Below are positions 8,415 to 15,460 of a stretch of 50,121 nt of DNA, in pieces. Location of the stretch: positions 1-50,121 of the forward strand of contig NZ_KV788369.1 of NCBI RefSeq assembly GCF_001807265.1, written 5' to 3'. The translations under genes were made by a program, and so were the position numbers. How positions within the stretch are numbered: position 1 is the first letter of the stretch; every line of letters begins with the position of its first letter. The stretch comes from Corynebacterium sp. HMSC05H05. GTDB taxonomy: Bacteria > Actinomycetota > Actinomycetes > Mycobacteriales > Mycobacteriaceae. The notes beneath the pieces are model-generated. The model was not told the origin of the DNA and searched no databases. It was given only the letters and a program-made list of their open reading frames with translations.

Positions 8415-10445
8415 CACCTCCACACCGAAACGCTCGGCGATATCCGCCGCCGCGACGGTGACCGACCATCCTGAGTCCACCTCGCCGGCAAGCAGCAGCA
8501 CCGGCCCCTCGGCCACGGTGAGCCCCGAGTAGTCGAAGTACCGGTCTAGGGCGTTGACGCGGTAGGCGGAGTTGCGCGCTTCCACCTCTGCGCCGCCGGC
8601 CCGCACTGCCCCGCCGTATGCCATCTGCCCCACGCGGGCAAGTGCCTCGGCGGTGGAAGCGACCATCTCCGCCCGTGCCGGATCCGTTGAGCCGAGCGCC
8701 ACCACCGTGGCCGGGCGAGTCTCCCAATCCCAGTCCGCCAGCACGGCAACGAAGCGGGTGAGCCACTGGTCATCCCGCCAGTTCTCGGCGGGACGGTAGG
8801 CGTTGTCGCGCAGGAGCTGGGCCAGGGCGGGGCCGCGGGCGACGTCGTTGAGCCTGCCCAGCGCCTTGCCGCCCAGCACGCCTTTGATCTTGCCGCGGCG
8901 AGCAGAGCCCGTCGGCCACATCTTGCGTTGGCTGAGCGGCACACCCGGGGCTTTTAGGCGCGCGTCGATGCGCTCGGCGAGCCCCGCGTCCACCTCGGTG
9001 GGCAGGTGGCTGCCGGTGCAGTTGTCGCACCGCCCGCAGCGCTCCCCCTCCCCGATCGTCGGATCGTCCAGCTCGCTGCGCAAAAACACCATGCGGCAAG
9101 CGTCCGTGGCCTCGTAGGCCAGCATCAGGTCTTGTTCGCGCTCGCGGGCATCCGCCAGGCCGTCGTAACGCTTGTGGTCGTAGGCCCAAGACGCGCCGGT
9201 AGCGACCCAGCCGCCCTTGACCCGCTGCACCGCCCCGTCGACATCCAGCACCTTCAGCGCCTGGTCAATGCGCGTGCGCGACAAGTCCACCGCGTTTTCC
9301 AGCTTCGGGGTGGACACAGGCTCGCCGCCGAGCGCGCCCAGCAGCTGCTGCACCACCGGCTCCTCCGGCATGGACACGGACGCGAAGTACTCCCACACGC
9401 GCTGATCCTCCGGGCCGGGCAAGAGCACCACCTCGGCGTGGTCGGTGGCGCGCCCGGCGCGGCCGATCTGCTGGTAGTAGCTCACGGGCGAGCTCGGCGC
9501 GCCCAGGTGCACCACGAATCCAAGGTCGGGTTTGTCAAAGCCCATGCCGAGCGCCGAGGTGGCCACCAGAGCTTTGAGCTCGTTGTTGATCAGTGCCTGC
9601 TCGAGGCGTTCGCGCTCCTCCGCCTCCGTGCGGCCGGTGTAGGCGGCCACGTTCCACCCGGCGGTCTCCAGCGCCTCCGCCAGGTCGTGCGCGGCGGCGA
9701 CGGTGAGACAGTAGATGATGCCGGAGCCCTCCACCTGCGCCAGGTACTGCGCGATCCAGGCAGCACGCTGGGTGGGGTCTGCCAGCTGCACCACGTTCAG
9801 CGACAGCGACTCGCGGTCCAGGCCACCGCGGAGCACGCCGGTCCCCTCGCCCAACTGGGCGACAACATCGGCCACCACGCGGTCATTCGCCGTCGCGGTG
9901 GTGGCCAGGACGGGGGTGTTGGCCGGGAGGTCGTCGATAAGCAAAGAAATGCGCCGGTAATCCGGCCTGAAGTCGTGCCCCCAGTCGGAGATGCAGTGAG
10001 CCTCGTCCACGACCAGCATGCCGACGGACTGCGCGAGCTGCGGCAGCACCTCCTCCCGGAAACCCGGCGCGTTGAGGCGCTCCGGGCTGATGAGCAGCAG
10101 GTCTAACGTGTCGACGTCTGCCTGGATCTCCTCCCACTGCGTCATATTCGCGGAGTTGATCGTGGCCGCCCGGATACCGGCGCGCGCGGCCGCTTCTACC
10201 TGGTTGCGCATGAGCGCGAGCAGCGGCGAGACGATAATCGACGGGCCCTCGCCCGCCTCGCGCAACAGCTTCGCGGCGATGAAGTACACCGCCGATTTCC
10301 CCCAGCCCGTGCGTTGCACCACCAGCATGCGTTTGCGCTGGTTGACCAGGGAATCGACGGCCGTCCACTGGTCGTCGCGCAGGGCGGCGTGGGGCCCCGC
10401 AATGCCCTTGAGGAGTTCGTTCGCTTGTTCGCGTGTCGCAGTCAT
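8385..10445 (-). CDS. recQ: RecQ-family ATP-dependent DNA helicase
   Basis: A 686-aa superfamily 2 helicase acting in recombination and repair. Walker A lies in RTGWGKSAVYF near residue 50, the DEAH box in VVDEAHCISDWGHDFRP near 140, and the arginine-finger motif in QQIGRAGR near 320. The RecQ zinc-binding cysteines are in CRMVFLR...CGRCDNC near 445-475. The C-terminal ~190 residues are an actinobacterial-type extension without an HRDC domain that I can recognise. A TATGGT hexamer (10453-10458) lies seven bases before the chosen ATG, so a leaderless start is favoured over the GTG or ATG further upstream. Confidence 0.9.
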   Translation of the reverse strand: MTATREQANELLKGIAGPHAALRDDQWTAVDSLVNQRKRMLVVQRTGWGKSAVYFIAAKLLREAGEGPSIIVSPLLALMRNQVEAAARAGIRAATINSANMTQWEEIQADVDTLDLLLISPERLNAPGFREEVLPQLAQSVGMLVVDEAHCISDWGHDFRPDYRRISLLIDDLPANTPVLATTATANDRVVADVVAQLGEGTGVLRGGLDRESLSLNVVQLADPTQRAAWIAQYLAQVEGSGIIYCLTVAAAHDLAEALETAGWNVAAYTGRTEAEERERLEQALINNELKALVATSALGMGFDKPDLGFVVHLGAPSSPVSYYQQIGRAGRATDHAEVVLLPGPEDQRVWEYFASVSMPEEPVVQQLLGALGGEPVSTPKLENAVDLSRTRIDQALKVLDVDGAVQRVKGGWVATGASWAYDHKRYDGLADAREREQDLMLAYEATDACRMVFLRSELDDPTIGEGERCGRCDNCTGSHLPTEVDAGLAERIDARLKAPGVPLSQRKMWPTGSARRGKIKGVLGGKALGRLNDVARGPALAQLLRDNAYRPAENWRDDQWLTRFVAVLADWDWETRPATVVALGSTDPARAEMVASTAEALARVGQMAYGGAVRAGGAEVEARNSAYRVNALDRYFDYSGLTVAEGPVLLLAGEVDSGWSVTVAAADIAERFGVEVLPLAFASRA

Positions 10446-10490
10446 GGCGCACACCATATACCACGGCCCCGACACGGGTGTTCGAACAGT

Positions 10491-10516
10491 GGTACTGAAA
10501 CGGTACTATCGTTACC
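10491..10516. promoter_or_regulatory. Promoter and likely autoregulatory operator of the RHH-Doc pair
   Basis: GGTACT occurs at 10491-10496 and 10502-10507, and the inverse GTTACC at 10511-10516 abuts the ATG. The second copy contains the -10 hexamer TACTAT (10504-10509), seven bases before the start codon. Short repeats over the -10 element are what ribbon-helix-helix antitoxins usually bind, so autorepression is inferred. Confidence 0.55.
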
Positions 10517-10723
10517 ATGGCGCTGAATCTGAGACTGACCGATGATGACGACAAGATGCTTTCCGACCTGGCCAAAAGCTCCGGGACATCCAAGCAGCAG
10601 ACCCTGCTTCGTTTGATCCACCAAGAGTGGGAGACGGAAGAAGCTCGTAGGCACGCTCATGCTGAGTTGGATCGCATCTTCCATAGCCGTTCGAGGCTCA
10701 TGGACAGGTTAAAAGACGCATGA
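10517..10723 (+). CDS. Ribbon-helix-helix antitoxin of a Doc-type toxin-antitoxin pair
   Basis: The 68-aa protein begins MALNLRLTDDDDKMLSDLAKSSGTSKQQTLLRLI, which fits a ribbon-helix-helix fold: a short strand followed by two helices. The C-terminal half is charged and probably wraps the toxin. It overlaps the toxin gene by four bases (ATGA), so the two are translationally coupled. A TACTAT -10 lies seven bases before the ATG, so the mRNA is probably leaderless, and GGTACT-type repeats cover the promoter. Confidence 0.82.
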   Translation: MALNLRLTDDDDKMLSDLAKSSGTSKQQTLLRLIHQEWETEEARRHAHAELDRIFHSRSRLMDRLKDA

Positions 10724-11094
10724 TGGATCCGCGCTCTCTCTTTCAAGTCGAGATCATCGCCGAATGGGTGAAAGCCCAAGGATTTCATATCAAGGATATG
10801 GGGCTATTGGCATCGGCAATTGAACGTCCGTGGCTCCGTTTCGGCAACAGAGACCTCTATCCCGATGTGTGGCACAAGGCGGCAGCCATCCTCGACAGCA
10901 TGGAATCGAGCCACCCCCTCCATGACGGCAACAAACGCATCGGCGTACTACTTTGCCTACTCATGCTCGCGTCCCACGGTATCGACGACGAAGTCCTTAC
11001 CGAAGATGATCTTTTCGACCTCGCCTGCGATGTGGCCAAGTACCACCCGGAGGTATCCGTTATCGCTGCCCGCTTACGGAGGCTAGCTAGCTAA
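10720..11094 (+). CDS. doc: Doc-type Fic-fold toxin
   Basis: A 124-aa Fic/Doc fold protein. The motif HPLHDGNKR (residues 65-73) fits the Doc signature HxFxxxNKR, with Leu in place of the usual Phe. Doc toxins phosphorylate elongation factor Tu and stop translation; the partner RHH protein neutralises them. The N-terminal part (QVEIIAEWVKAQGFHIKDMGLLASAIERP) resembles the death-on-curing family start. The second ATG at 10723 is an equally possible start. The 3' end overlaps the convergent ATPase gene by four bases. Confidence 0.85.
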   Translation: MMDPRSLFQVEIIAEWVKAQGFHIKDMGLLASAIERPWLRFGNRDLYPDVWHKAAAILDSMESSHPLHDGNKRIGVLLCLLMLASHGIDDEVLTEDDLFDLACDVAKYHPEVSVIAARLRRLAS

Positions 11095-11765
11095 CTCAGC
11101 TCGCCCTCCGCCCAGTCCGCCATGTACTCGGCGATGCCATGTGGATCCGCCAGAAAGTCGCGCATCGCCCGGAACGCGAGTGTGCCCTCCACCGCCAGGC
11201 CGCGGTCCACGCCGTGCTCGCCGACCTCCGCGATCTCCGCGCCAGGGATCCCAAGCACGATCGGCGAGTGCGTCACCGCAATCACCTGCGCGCCCTGTTC
11301 TCCGATCGCGTGCAGCTGCGCCACCAGCGCCATCTGCGCGACGGCAGACAGACCCGATTCGGGCTCGTCCAGCAAGTACAGCGCGTCCCGAGCAAACCGC
11401 GAGGTCAGTTCCAACACGGACTCCCCGTGCGACCGGCCGCCGAACTCTGTCACGCGCGTGTGCGTCTCCCCGCGCAGGAAATACCCGACCTTCGCGCGCG
11501 CCCCGGTCCGAAGCCGCAGCGCGCCAAACATTGGGTCGTGGGCGCCAGGCTTATCGACGCCCCACGGCCCGCCCTCGACCTTGAACCCCCACGCGCGGGC
11601 AATCCCCTCCAACAGCGTGGACTTGCCTACGCCGTTGCCGCCGGTGATCAGCGTGACCGGGTGTGTCAGCGGAAAGCCGAACTCCGCAACGTGCTCAACC
11701 GCCGGCGCGTCGAGGGCCCACGGCGGGGCTTTCGTCGCGTCGACGGAGACGTGCTCGATGAACAT
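11091..11765 (-). CDS. Small P-loop ATPase (ABC/AAA-type), paralogue 1
   Basis: A 224-aa single-domain ATPase of the ABC/SMC-like AAA group. Walker A is GGNGVGKST (about residues 42-50). A short insert contains VGYFLRGETHTR, a signature-like segment GGRSHGESVLEL precedes LYLLDEPESGLS (Walker B and D-loop), and the switch histidine is in AVTHSP. No transporter permease is nearby. It resembles free-standing nucleotide-binding proteins of unknown role. It shares the FLRGET, SHG and LDEPE(D/S)GLS pattern with the gene at 11928-12614. A TAGGAT hexamer lies six bases before the ATG. Confidence 0.8.
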   Translation of the reverse strand: MFIEHVSVDATKAPPWALDAPAVEHVAEFGFPLTHPVTLITGGNGVGKSTLLEGIARAWGFKVEGGPWGVDKPGAHDPMFGALRLRTGARAKVGYFLRGETHTRVTEFGGRSHGESVLELTSRFARDALYLLDEPESGLSAVAQMALVAQLHAIGEQGAQVIAVTHSPIVLGIPGAEIAEVGEHGVDRGLAVEGTLAFRAMRDFLADPHGIAEYMADWAEGELS

Positions 11766-11782
11766 GTGGTCATCCTACGGCG

Positions 11783-11908
11783 GGGTCGATACGTTGAGGT
11801 CGATAGCTCCATGTCGATAGTTGCAGGTCAGCGCCTTTGACCCTGCGGGGGCTCCGAAATCCGAAAACGCCGTGACCAGCAACTATCGACCTCGAGATAT
11901 CGACATGG
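11783..11908. repeat. Cluster of TCGATA repeats forming inverted arms
   Basis: The spacer between the two paralogous ATPases holds five copies of (G/T)TCGATA: three on the plus strand (11784-11791, 11798-11805, 11812-11819) and two on the minus strand (11884-11890, 11898-11904). CCATGTCGATAGTTGC (11809-11824) pairs with GCAACTATCGAC (11879-11890) and with TATCGACATGG (11898-11908), so the DNA or RNA can form alternative hairpins. Confidence 0.65.
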
Positions 11909-11927
11909 GCGCTCAGGGGCAGGCTCC

Positions 11928-12614
11928 CTAGCCGTCCACCAGGAATCGCGCCGTGCCGGCCGGGTCGTCGATGAACTCTCGGGTGGCGGTGACGGGCTCG
12001 GCCTCGTCGAAAAGCATGGGCTCCAGGGTGGGCACGGCGAGGATGCGGGCATCGGGGGCGGCGAGCAGCACCGGCGAGTGCGTGGCCATGAGCACCTGCG
12101 CGCCGCGGCGGGTCAGCACCGCGAGCAGGCCGAGCAGCTCGAGCTGGGAGAAGACCGAAAGTCCGTCTTCGGGCTCGTCCAGGATGATCAAAGAGTCCGA
12201 GCCGAAGCGTTCGCGGACCATGCGCATGATGCCTTGGCCGTGGCTGCGGCGAGTCAGGTCTTGCAGGCGGTCCTTGGGACCGAGGCTTTCGTGGTATTCA
12301 GCCAGGTCGAGGTAGGTTTCGCCGCGCAGGAAGTACACGTCGCTCGGGTTCTCGCGGCGTGTCAGCGTAAGCGAGGCGTGGAGGCTGGAATGATCCGCGG
12401 CCTGGAACTGGGCGTGGCGGGATCCGCCCGCGGCGTTGGCGCCGGCGGCCACAGCGATCGCCTCCACCAGCGTGGACTTACCCGAGCCGTTGTCGCCGGT
12501 GAGGATCGTGGTTTGCGCGAGCTCGAGGGGCTTGTCAGCCAATCGACGCACCACCGGCAGGTCGCGGGCATAGCCCTCCACCGGCGCATCGATGCGGACC
12601 TGGGCGACGAACAC
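11928..12614 (-). CDS. Small P-loop ATPase (ABC/AAA-type), paralogue 2
   Basis: A 228-aa single-domain ATPase. It has Walker A GDNGSGKST (about residues 41-49), the insert DVYFLRGETYLD, a signature-like RRSHGQGI, LIILDEPEDGLS, and the switch histidine in MATHSP. It is clearly paralogous to the gene at 11091-11765, with the same domain order and length and many shared motifs. The GTG start lies two bases after the stop codon of the serine protease gene, so it is probably coupled to it. No permease is encoded nearby, so its client is unknown. Confidence 0.8.
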   Translation of the reverse strand: MFVAQVRIDAPVEGYARDLPVVRRLADKPLELAQTTILTGDNGSGKSTLVEAIAVAAGANAAGGSRHAQFQAADHSSLHASLTLTRRENPSDVYFLRGETYLDLAEYHESLGPKDRLQDLTRRSHGQGIMRMVRERFGSDSLIILDEPEDGLSVFSQLELLGLLAVLTRRGAQVLMATHSPVLLAAPDARILAVPTLEPMLFDEAEPVTATREFIDDPAGTARFLVDG

Positions 12615-12616
12615 GG

Positions 12617-13378
12617 CTACCGCAGTCCGGCGGGCAGCGGCAGCAGACCGTCCACCGCGAGCAACACACCGAACGCCGTGCCGGAGACCACGCCGATGAT
12701 GTTCGCGCTGCCGTCCGGGTTGACGGTGTAGACCGGCCCGCCGGAATCGCCGTGCAAGGCCAGGATCAGCACCGCAAGCTCACCCGTGTCCGGATTCACC
12801 TTCAGCACCGGCCCACAGGTGCGCGAGGTGCGGGCGCCGTCCTTGCACACAATCTGGCCCGGCTTCACCGCCGTCACCGGATGGTAGCCCGCCACCCGGC
12901 GGGTGGGGTTGATGCGCTGGACTGCATCCGACAGCGGATTGACCGCACCGATGACCGGGATGTCCACCGCACCGCCGCGCGCTGCCGCGGCGCCAGTGAC
13001 GCCGCCGGCCAGCGGAAACCAGGCGACGTCGCGAAGCGGGCTGCCCAACGTGTTGTCGCCCCGCATCTCGTAGCCCGACTCCCGCAGGTCGCCGGAAATC
13101 TTCGTGCGGCCATCCGCCGCGTACACCGCCACCGGCACCGCACCACCAATCGGCGCCAGGCAGTGGCCCGCCGTCACACCAAAGGCCCGCCCGTCGCGGT
13201 GCGCCACCGTATTCAGCGAACAGCCGTAGCGGGAACCGTCGCTGTAGGCGACCCGGATACTGTCGCCGGAATACACAGCCACAGCCTGCGCGGGGGCGGC
13301 AAACCCGACCGCGGTCGCAGCCGCAAGCAGGAGGGACACAGCCAAAGTGCGCGCACGCCGCGCCACGGAAAACGTCAT
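12617..13378 (-). CDS. Secreted trypsin-like serine protease
   Basis: A 253-aa chymotrypsin-fold protease. A Sec signal peptide covers residues 1-32 (basic MTFSVARRAR, a hydrophobic stretch, then the cleavage site AQA). The catalytic triad is visible as His72 (TAGHC), Asp117 (RDVAWF) and Ser212 (GDSGGP). Cysteines 53/73 and 178/188 can form the usual disulfides. It should act outside the cell. TACAAT (13386-13391) ends seven bases before the ATG, supporting this start over the longer open frame and indicating a leaderless mRNA. The ATPase gene at 11928 follows two bases after the stop. Confidence 0.88.
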   Translation of the reverse strand: MTFSVARRARTLAVSLLLAAATAVGFAAPAQAVAVYSGDSIRVAYSDGSRYGCSLNTVAHRDGRAFGVTAGHCLAPIGGAVPVAVYAADGRTKISGDLRESGYEMRGDNTLGSPLRDVAWFPLAGGVTGAAAARGGAVDIPVIGAVNPLSDAVQRINPTRRVAGYHPVTAVKPGQIVCKDGARTSRTCGPVLKVNPDTGELAVLILALHGDSGGPVYTVNPDGSANIIGVVSGTAFGVLLAVDGLLPLPAGLR

Positions 13379-13400
13379 GGGCGGTATTGTATCGGCACAC

Positions 13401-13441
13401 AAAAAACGCGGGCCCCACTCCTCACAAGTGGGACCCGCGCT
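13401..13441 (-). terminator. Terminator of the rpsF-ssb-rplI operon
   Basis: A 13-base stem (13407-13419 with 13427-13439, one G-T pair) is followed on the minus strand by six T. It lies about 70 bases after rplI and just upstream of the protease promoter. Confidence 0.85.
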
Positions 13442-13511
13442 TTTCAATGCTGTTGTCGTTGGACTGCTAATTTCCGTTCTCAGGCGGAGCAGTCGTCGCT
13501 AAGCGAATGTG

Positions 13512-13964
13512 TTATGCGCTTACGACCTCGAAGTTCACCTTGCCCTCCACAGAATCGTGGAGATCGACCTTGACCTGGTAACCACCGGTCTTGGTAACAA
13601 GGCCCTTCGGCACGTTGATGCGGCGCTTATCCAAGTTCGGGCCGCCAGCAGCCTTCACAGCCTCAGCAATGTCAGCCGGCTTCACAGAACCGAACAGCTT
13701 GCCGTTGTTAGCGGTGCGCACAGCAACCTTGACGCCCTTGAGCTGGTCGAGCTGGTCACGCAGTTCCTTGGCGTGATCCAGGTCGCGGACCTGGCGCTCA
13801 GCCTGGGCACGCTTAATGTCTTCGATCTGCTTCTCTGCGCCGCGGGTAGCCGGGATAGCCAGGCCGCGCGGGAGCAGGAAGTTGCGTCCGTAACCGTCCT
13901 TGACCTCGACGACCTCTCCAGGCTCGCCAAGCTTCTCGACGGCAGCGGTGAGGATCAGCTTCAT
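13512..13964 (-). CDS. rplI: 50S ribosomal protein L9
   Basis: A 150-aa L9 with the conserved N-terminal domain MKLILTAAVEKLGEPGEVVEVKDGYGRNFLLPRGLA, which binds 23S rRNA. The long connecting helix covers about residues 40-75, and the C-terminal domain follows. AGGAAGG precedes the ATG. It is the last gene of the rpsF-ssb-rplI operon and is closed by a strong terminator. rpsR, present between ssb and rplI in many bacteria, is absent here. Confidence 0.97.
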   Translation of the reverse strand: MKLILTAAVEKLGEPGEVVEVKDGYGRNFLLPRGLAIPATRGAEKQIEDIKRAQAERQVRDLDHAKELRDQLDQLKGVKVAVRTANNGKLFGSVKPADIAEAVKAAGGPNLDKRRINVPKGLVTKTGGYQVKVDLHDSVEGKVNFEVVSA

Positions 13965-14012
13965 AATCCTAACCTTCCTTATGGTGAAAAATGCTTGATG
14001 TGTGGTTGTCGT

Positions 14013-14648
14013 TTAGAACGGTGGCTCATCGCCCGCGCCGCCGGAAAAACCGCCGGCCTCAGGAGCGGAACCCCACGGATCATTCTGAGGCTGGGACTGG
14101 TTCTGGCCACCCTGGCTCTGGCCGCCGAAGCCGCCGTTCGCCGGGTTGTAGCCGCCCTGGTTCTGGCCCTGGCCCTGATTCTGCCCCTGGCCGCCCTGGC
14201 CGAAACCGCCCTGGTTTCCACCGAAACCGCCGCGCTGGCCGCCCTGGTTGCCGCCGCCGTAGCCGCCCGCACCGCCCTCACGCGGGTTGCGGGTGACAGA
14301 CGCGCTGGCGTACTTCAGGGACGGGCCGACCTCGTCGACCTCGATCTCGAACACGGTGCGGTTTTCGCCCTCTTTGGTCTGGTAGGAGCGCTGACGCAGC
14401 TTGCCTGTGACAACAACGCGCATGCCCTTGGTCAGGGACTCCGCGACGTTCTCCGCCATCTGGCGCCAGCAGTTACAGGTCAGGAACAGGGCTTCGCCGT
14501 CTTCCCACTGGTTCGTCTCCCGGTTAAAGGTGCGGGGCGTGGACGCGATGCGGAAATTCGCAACGGCAGCGCCGCTCGGGATGAAGCGCAGCTCCGGGTC
14601 CGCAACCAAGTTGCCGACAACGGTAATCGGGGTATCGCCTTGAGCCAT
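14013..14648 (-). CDS. ssb: Single-stranded DNA-binding protein
   Basis: A 211-aa SSB. The OB fold occupies residues 1-115 ([20 protein letters not shown] start). A long G/Q/N-rich intrinsically disordered linker follows (repeats of GGxGxNQGG, about residues 118-195). The acidic tip GDEPPF recruits partner proteins. It sits between rpsF and rplI as in other actinobacteria. The linker's repetitive codons produce long spurious frames on the other strand. Confidence 0.96.
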   Translation of the reverse strand: MAQGDTPITVVGNLVADPELRFIPSGAAVANFRIASTPRTFNRETNQWEDGEALFLTCNCWRQMAENVAESLTKGMRVVVTGKLRQRSYQTKEGENRTVFEIEVDEVGPSLKYASASVTRNPREGGAGGYGGGNQGGQRGGFGGNQGGFGQGGQGQNQGQGQNQGGYNPANGGFGGQSQGGQNQSQPQNDPWGSAPEAGGFSGGAGDEPPF

Positions 14649-14699
14649 GTCCTAAACCTTCCTACCTGCTGATCGTGTGGTTTCTGAGCCTACCGGTTC

Positions 14700-14987
14700 T
14701 TACTTGTCGGTACGCAGAACCTTGGTGCGCAGAACGTTCTCGTTCAGGTTCAGCACGCGGTCGAGCTCCTTAACCGTGTCTGCCTCGCACTCGAGGGTGA
14801 CAACGGCGTAGATGCCCTCTTCCTTCTTGTTGATCGGGTAAGCAAGACGCTTCTTGCCCCACACATCAACGTTCTCCACCTTGCCGTTGTCCTTGCGGAC
14901 GGTCTCCAGGAACTTATCCAGGGACGGGGCAACGGTGCGCTCATCCTGCTGCGGATCGAGGATGATCATTACTTCGTAGTGACGCAC
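14700..14987 (-). CDS. rpsF: 30S ribosomal protein S6
   Basis: A 95-aa S6 beginning [19 protein letters not shown]. The GTG start at 14987 is preferred because the complete anti-anti-SD sequence AGGAGGTGAT ends seven bases upstream; the ATG four codons earlier overlaps that site and is unlikely. It is the first gene of the rpsF-ssb-rplI operon. The leader of about 85 bases carries a small GTTGC/GCAAC hairpin (15055-15069). S6 autoregulates its own operon in several bacteria, but I cannot identify that motif here with confidence. Confidence 0.96.
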   Translation of the reverse strand: MRHYEVMIILDPQQDERTVAPSLDKFLETVRKDNGKVENVDVWGKKRLAYPINKKEEGIYAVVTLECEADTVKELDRVLNLNENVLRTKVLRTDK

Positions 14988-15075
14988 GGACCTCATCACC
15001 TCCTATGGTCTTGGTTGTTTCGGCCATCACCCTTGTGGTCATGGCAGGAGGGTCGTTGCGTCAAGCAACCCGAAC

Positions 15076-15103
15076 AGACTACCCCACGGTCTGACCAGCT
15101 CAA
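15076..15103 (-). promoter_or_regulatory. Probable promoter of the rpsF operon
   Basis: On the minus strand a TTGAGC -35 hexamer (15098-15103) is separated by 16 bases from TAGTCT (-10, 15076-15081). Transcription would start near 15069, giving a leader of about 80 bases that includes the strong ribosome site. Confidence 0.5.
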
Positions 15104-15132
15104 AACCTCGCGTTCCGGTGTGCACGTGCGGA

Positions 15133-15171
15133 CTCCGCATTGCGGACAATCCGGCCGCCACCAACCATTGG
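15133..15171. repeat. Short palindromic repeats between rpsF and the membrane protein gene
   Basis: CTCCGCATTGCGGACAAT (15133-15150) is the exact reverse complement of an 18-mer at 28665-28682. Its core TCCGCAATGCGGA is a palindrome. CACCAA/TTGGTG inverted arms follow at about 15157-15171. The rest of 14988-15268 contains only the rpsF promoter and leader. Confidence 0.6.
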
Positions 15172-15268
15172 TGCGGACCCACGTTGTGCAAAAGTCGGCG
15201 GCGCTGAGAACTGACCTGGGGGTTTGCGGGCCTGGACCGCCAGAGATGCCGAGTTCTACAACATCCGC

Positions 15269-15457
15269 CTAGTGCGGGTTGGGCACCGCCGAGAAGAGGG
15301 CGAGGGAGACCGGGATGACGGTCATGAAGAGGAAGGCGATCAGGCCGAAGCTTATCGACGCTTGCTTCCGCCCCTTCACCGCACAGTAGAACGAGGCACT
15401 GAACAGGAAAAACGCCACCACGATGGAGGCGATGCCCAAGAGTGTGGTGGCGTTCAT
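15269..15457 (-). CDS. Small two-helix membrane protein
   Basis: The 62-aa product begins MNATTLLGIASIVVAFFLFSASFYCAVKG. It has two membrane helices, about residues 5-26 and 34-55, joined by a basic loop (KGRKQ). No named domain is recognised. The ATG lies three bases after the stop of the GT87-type gene, so it is cotranscribed with ponA and that gene and may be an accessory subunit of an envelope-synthesis complex (inference from position). Confidence 0.7.
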   Translation of the reverse strand: MNATTLLGIASIVVAFFLFSASFYCAVKGRKQASISFGLIAFLFMTVIPVSLALFSAVPNPH

Positions 15458-15460
15458 CGG

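Noticed and set aside
14100..14290. Tandem repeat or CRISPR-like array in ssb
   Set aside because: The periodic sequence encodes the glycine/glutamine-rich linker of SSB.
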